Source: Natrinema zhouii
GTDB taxonomy: Archaea > Halobacteriota > Halobacteria > Halobacteriales > Natrialbaceae
DNA length: 64,000 nucleotides
Direction: 5' to 3'
Assembly: GCF_013456555.2 (NCBI RefSeq)
Contig: NZ_CP059154.1
Span: 3,224,001-3,288,000, forward strand
Of the stretch, positions 26,116-35,131 are shown one piece after another; position 1 is the first letter of the stretch; every line of letters begins with the position of its first letter. The notes beneath the pieces were generated by a model. It was not told the origin of the DNA and made no database searches. It worked only from the letters and a program-made list of their open reading frames with translations. The position numbers and the translations under genes were made by a program.

Positions 26116-26543
26116 GTGCGGTGGCGCACGCTGTGCCGCGGCGAACTGCGAGGCCTGAACGAAGTGACGGCCTCGATAGTGTGAGCGGTGACCGCAGGGA
26201 ACCGCGAACAGACTGTGAGCCGCGGCTCAAAGCCGTGCGAGGTCTTCGCGAACTTGTGAGCGAAGTCGTTCGAGACGGCTTTGACGTCTCGTGATGCGAA
26301 AAATCTCCGATTTTCAGTAGCTTGTCAGAGCGTGCTCTGACAGTGGATGAGCGAAGGAGCGAAGTGACTGAGCGTTAGCGTGGGACCGACGGTCCCACGA
26401 ACCATCCGAATAGTGCGAGACCTCCGGTCTCGCAGACCATGCGAACGGGCCGTCGGCCCGTGAGCAGACGGGCGCGGAGCGCCCGTGAGGAGAAATCGGC
26501 TGGGGAGGGTGTGGCGATTCCGTGCAGCCACGATAGCAGAACG
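26116..26543 (+). repeat. Intergenic hairpin-rich repeat, copy A (longest)
   Basis: Left end GTGCGGTGGCGCACGCTGTG, right end a block with AATCGGCTGGGGAGG and GTGGCGATTCC; both ends recur in copies B and C. Between them is a string of short perfect hairpins: GTCAGAGC-GT-GCTCTGAC, GTGGGACC-GAC-GGTCCCAC, TGCGAGACC-TCC-GGTCTCGCA, ACGGGCC-GTC-GGCCCGT and ACGGGCGC-GGA-GCGCCCGT. No codon structure is supported. It fills the gap between a zinc-ribbon gene and DUF2797. Confidence 0.75.
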
Positions 26544-26598
26544 CTCTTTCCCACCGTTCTAATTCGTCAATCGAAGATCGTCATCTCCCTGTAGAAAG

Positions 26599-27357
26599 TT
26601 ACCCGAACGATCCCAGTGACGACTGCAGATCGCGATTCGACGGCCCCTCCTTGAGGTCGTGGCCAACTAAATCACGCATGTCCACGGCGTAGGTCGTGCC
26701 GCCGTTTGCGAGCACGACCAACCGTCCTTTCACGCCGACAACAGTCCCCGAGGCGATCGTCTCGCGAACGGGGCGGGCCTCGAGGTCGATCCCGTAGTCG
26801 AAGTCGAACCGCTCGAGGACGTCGAACTCCGCCAGCACGTCCGCCCACGCTGCCTCGTCGACCGTCGCGGCTAGCGAGGCGACCTTCGCCGGCGTCCGGA
26901 CCCGATCGACCAGCCGCTGGGCGATCTCGGCCTCGATCTCGCGGGCGATCCGACCGTTCGAGACGGTGTGAATGTGGGCTGCGCGATCGGCTCCCTGTTC
27001 GCGCAGCCGGGTCTCGAGCCGCCGGTGTTTGGTGACGCCGACCTTGAACGTGTCGGGGGCGAAGGCCGCGATGTAGACCGCGTGCTCCTCGTAACAGTCC
27101 ATCTCGTCTTTCAGACAGGTGCCGGTACAGCGGGCGCAGACCCACGTGCTCGTGTGGTATTCGCAGTAGGGGGCCGACGGCTGATCGCAGGCGACGTGCG
27201 TCCCCTCCTCGTCGATCGTCCCGGCGCAGTGTCGATCCCCGAGCGAGTACGCGAGGTCCTCGCCGGCCTCGAGCGGTCGGTGATCGAGCTCCCCGTCGGC
27301 GTCGCTCACCACCAGTGCTGAACCGTTCCCGCTCGAGTGGTAGCCGACCAGTTGCAC
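26599..27357 (-). CDS. DUF2797 family protein
   Basis: 252 aa. A Cys/His-rich N-terminal half (RHCAGTID, CDQPSAPYCEYH, CARCTGTCLKDEMDCYEEH) suggests one or two zinc sites. A conserved core follows: AVYIAAFAPDTFKVGVTKHRRLETRLREQGA, REIEAEIAQRL. The YIA...KVGVTK pattern resembles a GIY-YIG-type fold, an inference only. Function is unknown. Divergent from phoD. Confidence 0.85.
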   Translation of the reverse strand: MQLVGYHSSGNGSALVVSDADGELDHRPLEAGEDLAYSLGDRHCAGTIDEEGTHVACDQPSAPYCEYHTSTWVCARCTGTCLKDEMDCYEEHAVYIAAFAPDTFKVGVTKHRRLETRLREQGADRAAHIHTVSNGRIAREIEAEIAQRLVDRVRTPAKVASLAATVDEAAWADVLAEFDVLERFDFDYGIDLEARPVRETIASGTVVGVKGRLVVLANGGTTYAVDMRDLVGHDLKEGPSNRDLQSSLGSFG

Positions 27358-27511
27358 GAATTCCGGTTGGAACCGAGCGCAAATAGACGTAGCGCTCCCG
27401 ACGCAGGACGATGCCCTCGGCTCTCGTCGGCAGGGTTCGGATCCCCGCTGCTACAATCGTATACATACCGGTACGTCTGCAGCCGTATCAGTCCGGACAG
27501 AACACAGCTTA

Positions 27512-27529
27512 ATTTATATAAAATATATA
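27512..27529 (+). promoter_or_regulatory. AT-rich promoter core upstream of phoD
   Basis: ATTTATATAAAATATATA is the strongest AT block in this neighbourhood and lies 39-56 bp before the phoD ATG at 27568. It gives a TATA box with a short leader. Phosphate control would be expected for phoD but no specific operator was identified. Confidence 0.5.
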
Positions 27530-27567
27530 CATTATTGTGTCGGTTCGGGGGAGAAGCTACCGCAGTC

Positions 27568-29796
27568 ATGCCAGGCAGACATTCCAACGGACGAGACGAT
27601 TCGGCGACGAACAACCGACGGGGATTTCTCCAGACCATCGGACTGGCCGCAGCGTCGACCGGCCTCGTCGGAACCGCAGCGGCGGACCCGGAATCGGACG
27701 AAACGGACGGCGGGAGCGATGACGGCGGTGAGGGTCCTCTCGTCGAACTCACACACGGCGTCGCCGCGGGCGACGTTACCGCGACGACGGCGACGGTCTG
27801 GGCGCGTGCGGAACGCGACGCGACCGTCCACGTCGCGTACAGTCACGATCAGACGTTCGACAGCGTCGGCTACGATCGGACGACGGTCGACGGCGAGACC
27901 GACTACACCGGCCACGTCCGACTCGAGGGGCTCGAGTCCGGCACCGAGTACCGCTACCACGTCTGGGCAACGACGACTGAGACGACGTATCGACCGCTAC
28001 GCGACCGAGACGACGGTGCGGGGGCTGGAGGACAGGGCCGAAGCGGGGAAAACGGCTCGAAACGATCCAGTCGGAACGGTCGTGGACCGAAGGGAGAGAC
28101 CCCGAATACCCCCGAAAACGGACGCGGACCCCGGAAGAATCAGGGGAACGGTGAGGGACCGGCCGACGACGCGATTCCCGCTGCGGTCGAAAGCGGGACG
28201 TTCGTGACGGCACCGGCCCCCGACGACGAGGCGAGCGTCAGCTTCGCCTGGAGTGGCGACACGTGGGGCTACGGAGACGACCCGATCGAGCCGCCCTTCC
28301 CCGGACTGCGGTCGATCGCCGAGCGAGAGCCGGACTTCTTCCTCTATCACGGCGACACGATCTACGCCGACGCGCAGACGCCGGCCGGGAAGATCACCGA
28401 GGACACACCGATCGACGAGTCGCTCGAGATCTACCGTGACAAGTACAAGGAGATGCGCGATCCGCCAGCAGAGATCGCGGAGCGGACGAATCTACGGGAG
28501 CTGCTCGAGTCCACGTCGGTGTACACCGTCTGGGACGATCACGAGGTCATCAACAACTTCGCGGGGCCGATCGAGCCGCTGATGCCCGAAGGACGGCAGG
28601 CCTTCCGGGAGTACTGGCCGCTCGACCGAGACGACGACGCCGAACCGGGCGAGTCGAACCGGTTCTACGATTCCTTCCGCTGGGGGAAACACGTCGAGCT
28701 GTTCGTCATCGACACCCGCCAGTACCGCGATCCGAACGTCGACCTCGACTCGAAGACCCTGCTGGGTCGCGAGCAACTCGAGTGGCTGAAGGGGGCCCTC
28801 GCCGACTCCGACGCGACGTGGAAGCTACTCGCCTCGCCGGCCCCGCTGGGGTATCCGTCGGACTCGTGGGCGACGCCGGCCGATCGAACCGGCTACGAGG
28901 CGGAACTCCTCGAGGTGATCGAGCACGTCCAGACGGAACCGATTTCGAACCTGGTCGTCGTCGCCGGCGACGTTCACAAGTCGGTCGTGGGCGCGTTCGA
29001 TCCGGACGACGACGGCGAGTTCGAGTTCGTCGAGGCCATCGCGGGGCCGCTGGGTGCGCCGGCTGGCGAACCGGACGATCTCTATCCGGCACTCAATCCG
29101 ACGGAGTTCTTCGCCAAGGGCGAGTACGCCAACTTCGGTACCATCGAGGTCGACGAGTCCGGCGAAACGCTGACGATCGGCATGTTCGACGAACACGGAA
29201 CCGAGCAGTTCACGAAGACGATTCACACGGACGATATCGACGCCGGGGCCGATCCGGCGTCGGCGGACCGCATCGAGAGCACGTTCGACGGAGACGCCGA
29301 CGGCTGGCTCATCTCGCAGAACGGCGGGAGCAATCGTCCCGTCTACCGCGAGAGCGGCGGCAGTCCCGGCGGCCACATCAGCGACGAGGAGAACCAGGGC
29401 GGCGTCGCGTGGTACTATCAAGCGCCGTTCAAGTTCCTGGGCGACCGGGAAGCGTTCTACGGCGGGACCCTCTCCTTCGACCTGCGACAGGCACAGACCG
29501 ACGGCCAGTTCGACGCCGAACCGATCGAGGGCGGGGACGTTCTCCTCGCGAGCGGCGACACGAAACTCGTCTACGAGTTCCGCGGGCCGGACAGCAATCC
29601 GGGCAAGGAGTGGTCCACGTTCGAAGCGCCGCTCTCGGCCGATGCCGTCTGGATCGATCTGACGAGTCAGGAGCCGATCGCGACCGAAGAGCGCTTCCGC
29701 GAGGTCCTCGCAGATCTCGAGACCCTCCGGATCCGCGGCGAGTACCGATCGGGCGACGACACGAGCTACCTCGACAACGTCGTCCTCTCGAGGTAG
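27568..29796 (+). CDS. phoD: Secreted PhoD-type alkaline phosphatase/phosphodiesterase with C-terminal laminin-B-like domain
   Basis: 742 aa from MPGRHSNGRD; the longer frame is non-conserved. Tat signal NNRRGFLQTIGLAAAST. PhoD N-terminal domain (VELTHGVAAGDVTATTATVW, about 52-150) is followed by a low-complexity Gly/Asn/Arg insert (about 150-205). The metallophosphatase core comes next: FFLYHGDTIYAD, VYTVWDDHEVINNFAG, VVVAGDVHKS. The last ~175 residues (SADRIESTFDGDADGWL ... GGTLSFDLRQ ... YEFRGPDSNPG ... LETLRIRGEY ... DNVVLSR) look like a laminin-B/IV-type beta sandwich, probably binding surface sugars. It acts outside the cell, releasing phosphate from esters. Confidence 0.9.
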   Translation: MPGRHSNGRDDSATNNRRGFLQTIGLAAASTGLVGTAAADPESDETDGGSDDGGEGPLVELTHGVAAGDVTATTATVWARAERDATVHVAYSHDQTFDSVGYDRTTVDGETDYTGHVRLEGLESGTEYRYHVWATTTETTYRPLRDRDDGAGAGGQGRSGENGSKRSSRNGRGPKGETPNTPENGRGPRKNQGNGEGPADDAIPAAVESGTFVTAPAPDDEASVSFAWSGDTWGYGDDPIEPPFPGLRSIAEREPDFFLYHGDTIYADAQTPAGKITEDTPIDESLEIYRDKYKEMRDPPAEIAERTNLRELLESTSVYTVWDDHEVINNFAGPIEPLMPEGRQAFREYWPLDRDDDAEPGESNRFYDSFRWGKHVELFVIDTRQYRDPNVDLDSKTLLGREQLEWLKGALADSDATWKLLASPAPLGYPSDSWATPADRTGYEAELLEVIEHVQTEPISNLVVVAGDVHKSVVGAFDPDDDGEFEFVEAIAGPLGAPAGEPDDLYPALNPTEFFAKGEYANFGTIEVDESGETLTIGMFDEHGTEQFTKTIHTDDIDAGADPASADRIESTFDGDADGWLISQNGGSNRPVYRESGGSPGGHISDEENQGGVAWYYQAPFKFLGDREAFYGGTLSFDLRQAQTDGQFDAEPIEGGDVLLASGDTKLVYEFRGPDSNPGKEWSTFEAPLSADAVWIDLTSQEPIATEERFREVLADLETLRIRGEYRSGDDTSYLDNVVLSR

Positions 29797-29814
29797 CACG
29801 GTTCAGTCCCGCCA

Positions 29815-29820
29815 TTTTTT
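29815..29820 (+). terminator. T-run terminator after phoD
   Basis: Six T residues 18 bp after the phoD stop, the usual form of a haloarchaeal terminator. No strong stem precedes it. Confidence 0.4.
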
Positions 29821-29871
29821 GACATCGAGGGCCGGCCAAGACCTATCCGCGACGGTCCCCAACCTCGAGCC

Positions 29872-30216
29872 ATGAGCCTCGAGGGAACGCTCGAGACGGC
29901 CGGTGGTGACGCGGGTGACGCCGTATTGTTCGTGTTTACCGTCACCAACGCGGGCGACGAGACGGTCGAACTCGAGTTTACGGACGCGTGTACGGCGGAG
30001 TTTGTGCTCACGGCGGACGGAGCGGAAGTCTGGCGGTTCTCCGAGGGTCGCGTGTTCGCGCAGGTGATCAGTTCGGACACCCTCGCCCCCGGCGAGTCGA
30101 CGACGTACGAGGCGGAGTGGTCCGACCCCCAGCCGGGAACGTACACCGCGATCGCGGAGCTGCGAGCGACCGACGAGAGCTGCGAGGCGCGAACCGACGT
30201 TTCGGTGCCGTCGTGA
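29872..30216 (+). CDS. BsuPI-like immunoglobulin-fold protein
   Basis: 114 aa, an all-beta domain: LFVFTVTNAGDETVELEFTDACTAEFVL, EVWRFSEGRVFAQV, TLAPGESTTYEAEW and PGTYTAIAELRA. This is the pattern of the BsuPI intracellular proteinase-inhibitor domain (IPI). No signal peptide is seen at the chosen start, so it is cytoplasmic or the family role differs here. Protease inhibition is not established for archaeal members. Confidence 0.78.
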   Translation: MSLEGTLETAGGDAGDAVLFVFTVTNAGDETVELEFTDACTAEFVLTADGAEVWRFSEGRVFAQVISSDTLAPGESTTYEAEWSDPQPGTYTAIAELRATDESCEARTDVSVPS

Positions 30217-30320
30217 GAGCCGTCGTTTGCGGGGTCGAACCGGATCCAGCGCCGTCACCGGACCCGGCGACGAGGGCCGGCAGCGAAGTCCCTATACCGT
30301 CTCCATCCTAAGCGCCGACC

Positions 30321-31238
30321 ATGCAAGCGCTGGTCATCGCGGCACACGGATCGCATCTGAATCCGGACGCCTCGGATCCGACCTACGCCCACGCGGATAC
30401 CATCCGCGAGACGGGCGCGTTCGACGAGGTCCGCGAGGCGTTCTGGAAGGAGGAACCCCACTTCCGCGAGGTGATCCGCACCCTCGAGTCCGACGAGGTG
30501 TTCGTCGTCCCGCTCTTCATCAGCGAGGGGTACTTCACCGAGCAAATCATCCCGCGGGAACTGCGCCTCGAGGACTGGGATCCCGACAGGTGGGAGTCGG
30601 ACGGCACCAGCGCATCACAGGCCACGCTCGAGGCCGAAGACGTCGGAAAGACGATCCACTACTGCGGGCCGGTCGGCACGCACGACGCGATGACGGACGT
30701 AATCGTCCAGCGGGCCGAGACCGCGACCGAGAATCCGGACGTGGGGGAGGGATTCGGCCTCTCGGTCGTCGGCCACGGCACCGACCGGAACGAGAACTCC
30801 GCGAAGGCCATCGAGTACCACAGCGACCGAATCGCCGAGCGCGACCGCTTCGACGAGGTGAAAGCGCTGTTCATGGACGAGGAGCCCGAGGTCGACGACG
30901 TGACGGACTACTTCGAGAGCGACGACATCGTCGTCGTGCCGCTCTTTATCGCCGACGGCTACCACACGCAGGAGGACATCCCCGAGGACATGGGGCTGAC
31001 CGAGGACTACCGGCTCGGCTGGGACGTGCCGAGCGAGGTCGACGGCCACCGGATCTGGTACACCGGCGCCGTCGGCACGGAGGACCTGCTGGCCGACGTC
31101 CTCCTCGAGCGGGCGGCCGACGCCGGAGCCGACATCGGCGACGCCCGCGAGGCGGTCCGCGAACTCGCCGCATCGGTCGCCGAGACCGGGGCCGACTCCG
31201 GTCCCGAACCGAACGCTGGCGCGGGTGCGGGGGACTGA
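30321..31238 (+). CDS. cbiX: Sirohydrochlorin cobaltochelatase, CbiX (two-domain)
   Basis: 305 aa with two CbiX halves. The first opens LVIAAHGSHLNPDASDPTYA (metal-inserting His in HGSH) and VVPLFISEGYF. The second opens VVGHGTDRNENSAKA and VVPLFIADGYH. It inserts cobalt (or nickel/iron in relatives) into sirohydrochlorin for cobalamin or sirohaem. The tail is acidic Gly/Ala/Glu. Next gene starts 3 bp later and encodes the Fe-S protein commonly paired with it. Confidence 0.92.
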   Translation: MQALVIAAHGSHLNPDASDPTYAHADTIRETGAFDEVREAFWKEEPHFREVIRTLESDEVFVVPLFISEGYFTEQIIPRELRLEDWDPDRWESDGTSASQATLEAEDVGKTIHYCGPVGTHDAMTDVIVQRAETATENPDVGEGFGLSVVGHGTDRNENSAKAIEYHSDRIAERDRFDEVKALFMDEEPEVDDVTDYFESDDIVVVPLFIADGYHTQEDIPEDMGLTEDYRLGWDVPSEVDGHRIWYTGAVGTEDLLADVLLERAADAGADIGDAREAVRELAASVAETGADSGPEPNAGAGAGD

Positions 31239-31241
31239 CGC

Positions 31242-32351
31242 GTGACGGTGGCGACGGACGACCTCGAGGCACTGCTCGAACACGCATCGTCGGGCGTCGC
31301 GTTCGACGGCCTACGCGTCGGCGAAACGGACGATGGATACAGCCTCGAGACGCCGGAAAACGGGTGGACCGGCCTCGACGGCGCCGAGTTTCGGCGGGCG
31401 CTCGAGTCCTGCGAGGAGTACGTCACGAACTGGCGGTACTGGCAGGAGACCGTCGGCGGCGAGGGGACCGCGCGACGCGCGTTCCTCCGGTGGTGCGAGC
31501 GAGCGCCGCTCGCGGACGCCGAAACAGATGCGCTCGCCGTCCACGAACGGTACGACGCGCTGCGCGACGGCATCGACCGCGAGTGGGGACAGCTGTCCAT
31601 TACGGCTCGCTTCGTCGATATCGACGACCCCGACGGCGAGCGCGTCTACGATCTCTGGCACGTCGACGACGCCGAGAGCGATCTCGCCGACCTCGAGGTG
31701 TACGACGAGCCGCGAGCCGCCCGCGAGATCGCGACCCACGACGAGGACGGCCGCTACCGACCGCTGAAGACCGCGCCGACGCTCCCCGCCGGCTGGGCCT
31801 TCACCGGTCTCTCGGGCGACGACCTCGTCGACGCGGTCGGGTTCTTCTATCCCGCCACGGTCGCCAACTGGCATCGGGAACGACAGGGGAGCCTCGACGT
31901 CGACCACTGGCTCGAGACCGCCGAGCGACAGACCGGGATCTACGACGTGATCGACGAACTCCCCCGCGAGGCCGTCGAGTGGATGGCTGAGGCCTGCTGC
32001 GTCGACTCCCAGTGTCTCCGTCGGCGGGAGTGGGAGTACGAGGAGGGCGACGAACTCGACGCCGACGGCGGCGACGGTCCCTTCCCCTGTCGCGAGCCCT
32101 GCTCGCTCGTGATCGCCGCCGCTCGCAAGTGGGCTATCCTCGAGTCCGAGGAAGAACGAACCTACGAACTCGAGCTCACGACGAGCGAACTCAATCAGCT
32201 CGAGGAGCTGATCGACGCGGTCGCGGAGGGGCGAGTCGACGAAATCCGCGAGGCCGACGTCAACGACGGTGCGAATCGCTACCGGGCGCGGTATCTTCGG
32301 GCCAAGCGATTCGACGAGGACGGCCTCGAGGCGACACAAGTCGATAAGTGA
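31242..32351 (+). CDS. DR2241-family Fe-S protein paired with CbiX
   Basis: 369 aa, GTG start 3 bp after the cbiX stop. Cysteines ACCVDSQC and CREPC (about 246-289) fit the [4Fe-4S] ligands of the DR2241 family. A long N-terminal domain and a C-terminal helix (ELTTSELNQLEELIDAVAEG) flank them. The tight coupling to cbiX suggests a role in tetrapyrrole metal insertion, for example as redox partner, but no activity is proven. Confidence 0.82.
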   Translation: MTVATDDLEALLEHASSGVAFDGLRVGETDDGYSLETPENGWTGLDGAEFRRALESCEEYVTNWRYWQETVGGEGTARRAFLRWCERAPLADAETDALAVHERYDALRDGIDREWGQLSITARFVDIDDPDGERVYDLWHVDDAESDLADLEVYDEPRAAREIATHDEDGRYRPLKTAPTLPAGWAFTGLSGDDLVDAVGFFYPATVANWHRERQGSLDVDHWLETAERQTGIYDVIDELPREAVEWMAEACCVDSQCLRRREWEYEEGDELDADGGDGPFPCREPCSLVIAAARKWAILESEEERTYELELTTSELNQLEELIDAVAEGRVDEIREADVNDGANRYRARYLRAKRFDEDGLEATQVDK

Positions 32352-32482
32352 ATCAGAAGCCACGCTGTAAGTGGGCTCCTGGAGCTGTGACTTGCACTCG
32401 AGGCTATAGCCTGCCGCAATTGATACCCTGGGCCGCGGGCCGAAATTTGCACTGTCAGTGCGTGCCGACACTCATCCGCGTG

Positions 32483-33073
32483 TTACTGAAGCAATAGAAA
32501 CAGGGCGACGGCAAACCCGGCGACGACCATTGCCAGTCCCGCCGTGACGACCGGGGAACCGATCGACGCCGCCGTCAGCGCAGCGATTCCGACCGCGACG
32601 ATGCCCAGCGCCAGCACCGCGATCGTTCCCGGTTCGAGCCCGCTGAGGGCGGGGATTCGTTCGCTCGCTTGCTCGAGCGCCGTCGGTTCGGGTTCCGAAC
32701 GGGCGGGTTCGGCGAGCGATTCGTCGACGTCGACGGCCGCCGGTCCGGGGACGACGGTGACGGCGATCGAGATCGATTCCGAGCCGTAGCCCGTCACTAC
32801 TTCGAGGTGACCGTCGACGGGGCGATCGATCACGTCGGTATTGACGGCGATCGGGACGGTCGTGACGCCGTCCCGTTCGACGAAGTAGTTCGGCTCCTCG
32901 ATCGATGCGATTCGTTCGAGGTCACCCGTGAGGCGACAGTGAACGTGTGCGGGCGACTCGTGGCCCTGCAACGAGAGGAGAAACGAGCCGTTGGTCTCGA
33001 GCGAGGTGCTCGACGGCTCGAGCGCCTCGGCGGACCCGCGGTTGACGTGGACGGTGACCTCGGTTGGTGGCAC
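32483..33073 (-). CDS. Haloarchaeal membrane-anchored beta-sandwich protein, unknown function
   Basis: 196 aa. An N-terminal beta-rich domain (VTVHVNRGSAEALEPSST, HVHCRLTGDLERIASIE, ERDGVTTVPIAVN) reads like an immunoglobulin-type fold. A Glu/Pro linker and two C-terminal membrane helices follow (about 146-170 and 175-195). It is directly downstream of the Trm112-like gene (15 bp), so the two are likely co-transcribed. I believe it is a DUF7524-type family, from memory. Confidence 0.7.
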   Translation of the reverse strand: MPPTEVTVHVNRGSAEALEPSSTSLETNGSFLLSLQGHESPAHVHCRLTGDLERIASIEEPNYFVERDGVTTVPIAVNTDVIDRPVDGHLEVVTGYGSESISIAVTVVPGPAAVDVDESLAEPARSEPEPTALEQASERIPALSGLEPGTIAVLALGIVAVGIAALTAASIGSPVVTAGLAMVVAGFAVALFLLLQ

Positions 33074-33088
33074 GGTAGATCTGGCCGG

Positions 33089-33283
33089 TCAGGCCGGCGT
33101 TTCCTCGCGCATATCCGGTGGCAGGAGGTTCGGAATCCCGTCTTCGATGGGATACTCTTCGCCGCACTCGGTGCAGACGAGCGTTCCGCTGACGACCTCC
33201 TCGTCGTCGTATTCGGCGTCTTCGAGCTCCAGGTCGTGTTTATCGAGCGGACAGCAGAGAATGTCCAGCAACGACTCCTTCAT
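33089..33283 (-). CDS. trm112: Trm112-family methyltransferase activator
   Basis: 64 aa zinc-binding protein: LLDILCCPLDKHDLEL, then LVCTECGEEYPIEDGIPNLLP. This is the UPF0434/Trm112 pattern with four cysteines. Archaeal Trm112 stabilises several RNA and protein methyltransferases. The start MKESLLD was chosen since the longer frame upstream is non-conserved Arg/Ser-rich sequence. Confidence 0.9.
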   Translation of the reverse strand: MKESLLDILCCPLDKHDLELEDAEYDDEEVVSGTLVCTECGEEYPIEDGIPNLLPPDMREETPA

Positions 33284-33440
33284 ACTACGTAGGCTCGTCG
33301 CCTCCAGCAAAAGGTTTCGGGAACGTCGCTCGTGATCGGACGGTCGACCAGGCGGTAACGGGTGCAGTAGTGACGAATCGAGCGGTCTGCTCGCGGTTCG
33401 AGCGCGGAACCGACGGTGATCGAAGAAACCGACCGTCGCG

Positions 33441-34805
33441 CTACTCGTACGGGTTTTCGACGATGACGGTCTCCCCGCGGCCGGGGCCGACGCCGACGGC
33501 GTAGACCGGCGTGTCGAGTTCGTCCGCGATGTACTCGAGGTAGGTCCGTGCGTTCTCGGGGATGGCCTCGTAGCCGTCGTCGGCGACCGCGGCCCAGTCG
33601 ACCTCGGGCCAGCCGTCGAACGATTTGAACGTGGCCTCACAGCGCCCCCACTGCTCGGTCGTGGGGGGCATCGTGAAGATTTCTTCGCCGTCGAACTCGT
33701 AGCTGTGGCCGACCTCGACCGTCTCGAGGCCCGCGAGCACATCGATGTGGTTGACCGCGAGCCCGGTGAAGCCGTTCGCACGGGCCGCGTGTCGCAGCAT
33801 CGGCATGTCGAGCCAGCCGACGCGCCGCGGGCGGCCGGTAACGGTGCCGTACTCCCCACCTTCGTCGCGGATGTAGGTCGCGAGTTCCTCCTCATCCGCG
33901 GTTGTGCCTACATCACCCTCGTAGTCGGGCGTCTGGTCCTCGACGCCGCCGAGTTCGGTCGGCAGCGGTCCGGTCCCGACTCGAGAGAGATAGGCCTTGA
34001 CGATGCCGATGACCTCGCCGTCGCCGATGACGGTCGGTCCGAGTCCGGTGCCGACGGTCGCGCCGCCCGCGGTCGGGTTCGAGGAGGTGACGTAGGGGTA
34101 GACCCCGTGGTCGATGTCGAGAGAGGTTCCCTGCGCGCCCTCGAGCATGACGTTCTCGCCGGCGTCGATCCGCTCCTGCAGGAAGGTCCCGCAGTCGACG
34201 GTCATGTTCTCGTCGGCGAGGCGCTCGCCGTACTCGCGGTAGGTCTCGTAGAGGTGGTCGATGTCGAACTCCTCGCCGGTCTCCTTGTCGAAGACCTCCT
34301 CCGCGAGGGCCTTCTTCTGGGGGACGACGTACTCGAGGCGCTCGCGGAGCACGTCGGGGTCGAGCAGGTCGCCGACGCGGACGCCGCGGCGGCCGGCCTT
34401 GTCCTCGTAGGTCGGGCCGATGCCGCGTTTGGTCGTCCCGGCGGCGAGATCCTCCTTCTCCGCTTCCTCGATGCCGTCGAGCGCGCGGTGGTAGGGAAGG
34501 ATAACGTGGGCGCGCTCGGCGACCCGGACGTCGGGCTCGAGGCCCCGCTCTCGCAGCGTGTCGATCTCGTCGAACAGCGTCTCGGGGTTGACGACGCAGC
34601 CGTTGCCGAGGATGCCGATCTTCCCTCGAACGGCCCCCGACGGCACGAGCGACAGTTTGTACTTCGTTCCGTCGTGAACGACGGTGTGGCCAGCGTTGTC
34701 GCCGCCCTGATACCGGGCGACGACGTCGGCGGCGTCGCCGTAGAGGTCGACGACTCCACCTTTGCCTTCGTCGCCGAGTTGCGACCCGACGATAGTGACG
34801 GTCAT
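33441..34805 (-). CDS. purA: Adenylosuccinate synthase
   Basis: 454 aa. The start MTVTIVGSQLGDEGKG contains the GTP P-loop GDEGKG. Then YQGGDNAGHTV, KRGIGPTYEDKAGRRGVRV (IMP-binding loop), EGAQGTSLDIDHGVYPYVTSS and RPRRVGWLD. The enzyme condenses IMP and aspartate with GTP, the first step to AMP. Full length for the family. Predicted cytoplasmic and monocistronic. Confidence 0.97.
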   Translation of the reverse strand: MTVTIVGSQLGDEGKGGVVDLYGDAADVVARYQGGDNAGHTVVHDGTKYKLSLVPSGAVRGKIGILGNGCVVNPETLFDEIDTLRERGLEPDVRVAERAHVILPYHRALDGIEEAEKEDLAAGTTKRGIGPTYEDKAGRRGVRVGDLLDPDVLRERLEYVVPQKKALAEEVFDKETGEEFDIDHLYETYREYGERLADENMTVDCGTFLQERIDAGENVMLEGAQGTSLDIDHGVYPYVTSSNPTAGGATVGTGLGPTVIGDGEVIGIVKAYLSRVGTGPLPTELGGVEDQTPDYEGDVGTTADEEELATYIRDEGGEYGTVTGRPRRVGWLDMPMLRHAARANGFTGLAVNHIDVLAGLETVEVGHSYEFDGEEIFTMPPTTEQWGRCEATFKSFDGWPEVDWAAVADDGYEAIPENARTYLEYIADELDTPVYAVGVGPGRGETVIVENPYE

Positions 34806-35131
34806 AACAGCGGCGGGTTCTTGCCGGGCCGATAAACAGATTACGGTATACGGGTGGGGAGCCCGGGTGCCGCGAACGCATCCGAGCGGCGACTGGATTC
34901 GAGTATCGGCACTCAATCTCCGGCTTTCGGCCGGCTCGAGCGCTCGAGCACTTGCGAGAGCGTTTTTCTCGCCTCGTCACAGCAGCTGTGCGACGGCGGG
35001 CCACCTGCGCAGCGGTATCCGACGGCATCGGAAGCGTTAACTACTGACAGGAACACACATTTAGTTGACAGTGGACTTTCTAGCTCGCGAGGGTAACCTT
35101 TAAAAGGCACAAAGACAAGTTAACAAATGCC
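34806..35131. promoter_or_regulatory. Divergent promoter region, with palindromic TATA box at 35097-35107
   Basis: No gene is supported here. CCTTTAAAAGG (35097-35107) is a perfect palindromic TATA box 25 bp before the ATG of the winged-helix gene at 35132, giving a leaderless or nearly leaderless mRNA. The left part must hold the purA promoter; GGTATACGGG near 34846 is a weak candidate. Confidence 0.5.

Noticed and set aside
26325..26531. Small minus-strand frame in the intergenic repeat
   Set aside because: It lies wholly inside repeat copy A and its translation is hairpin sequence read as protein. Similar translations appear in copies B and C, so these are repeat-derived false proteins.
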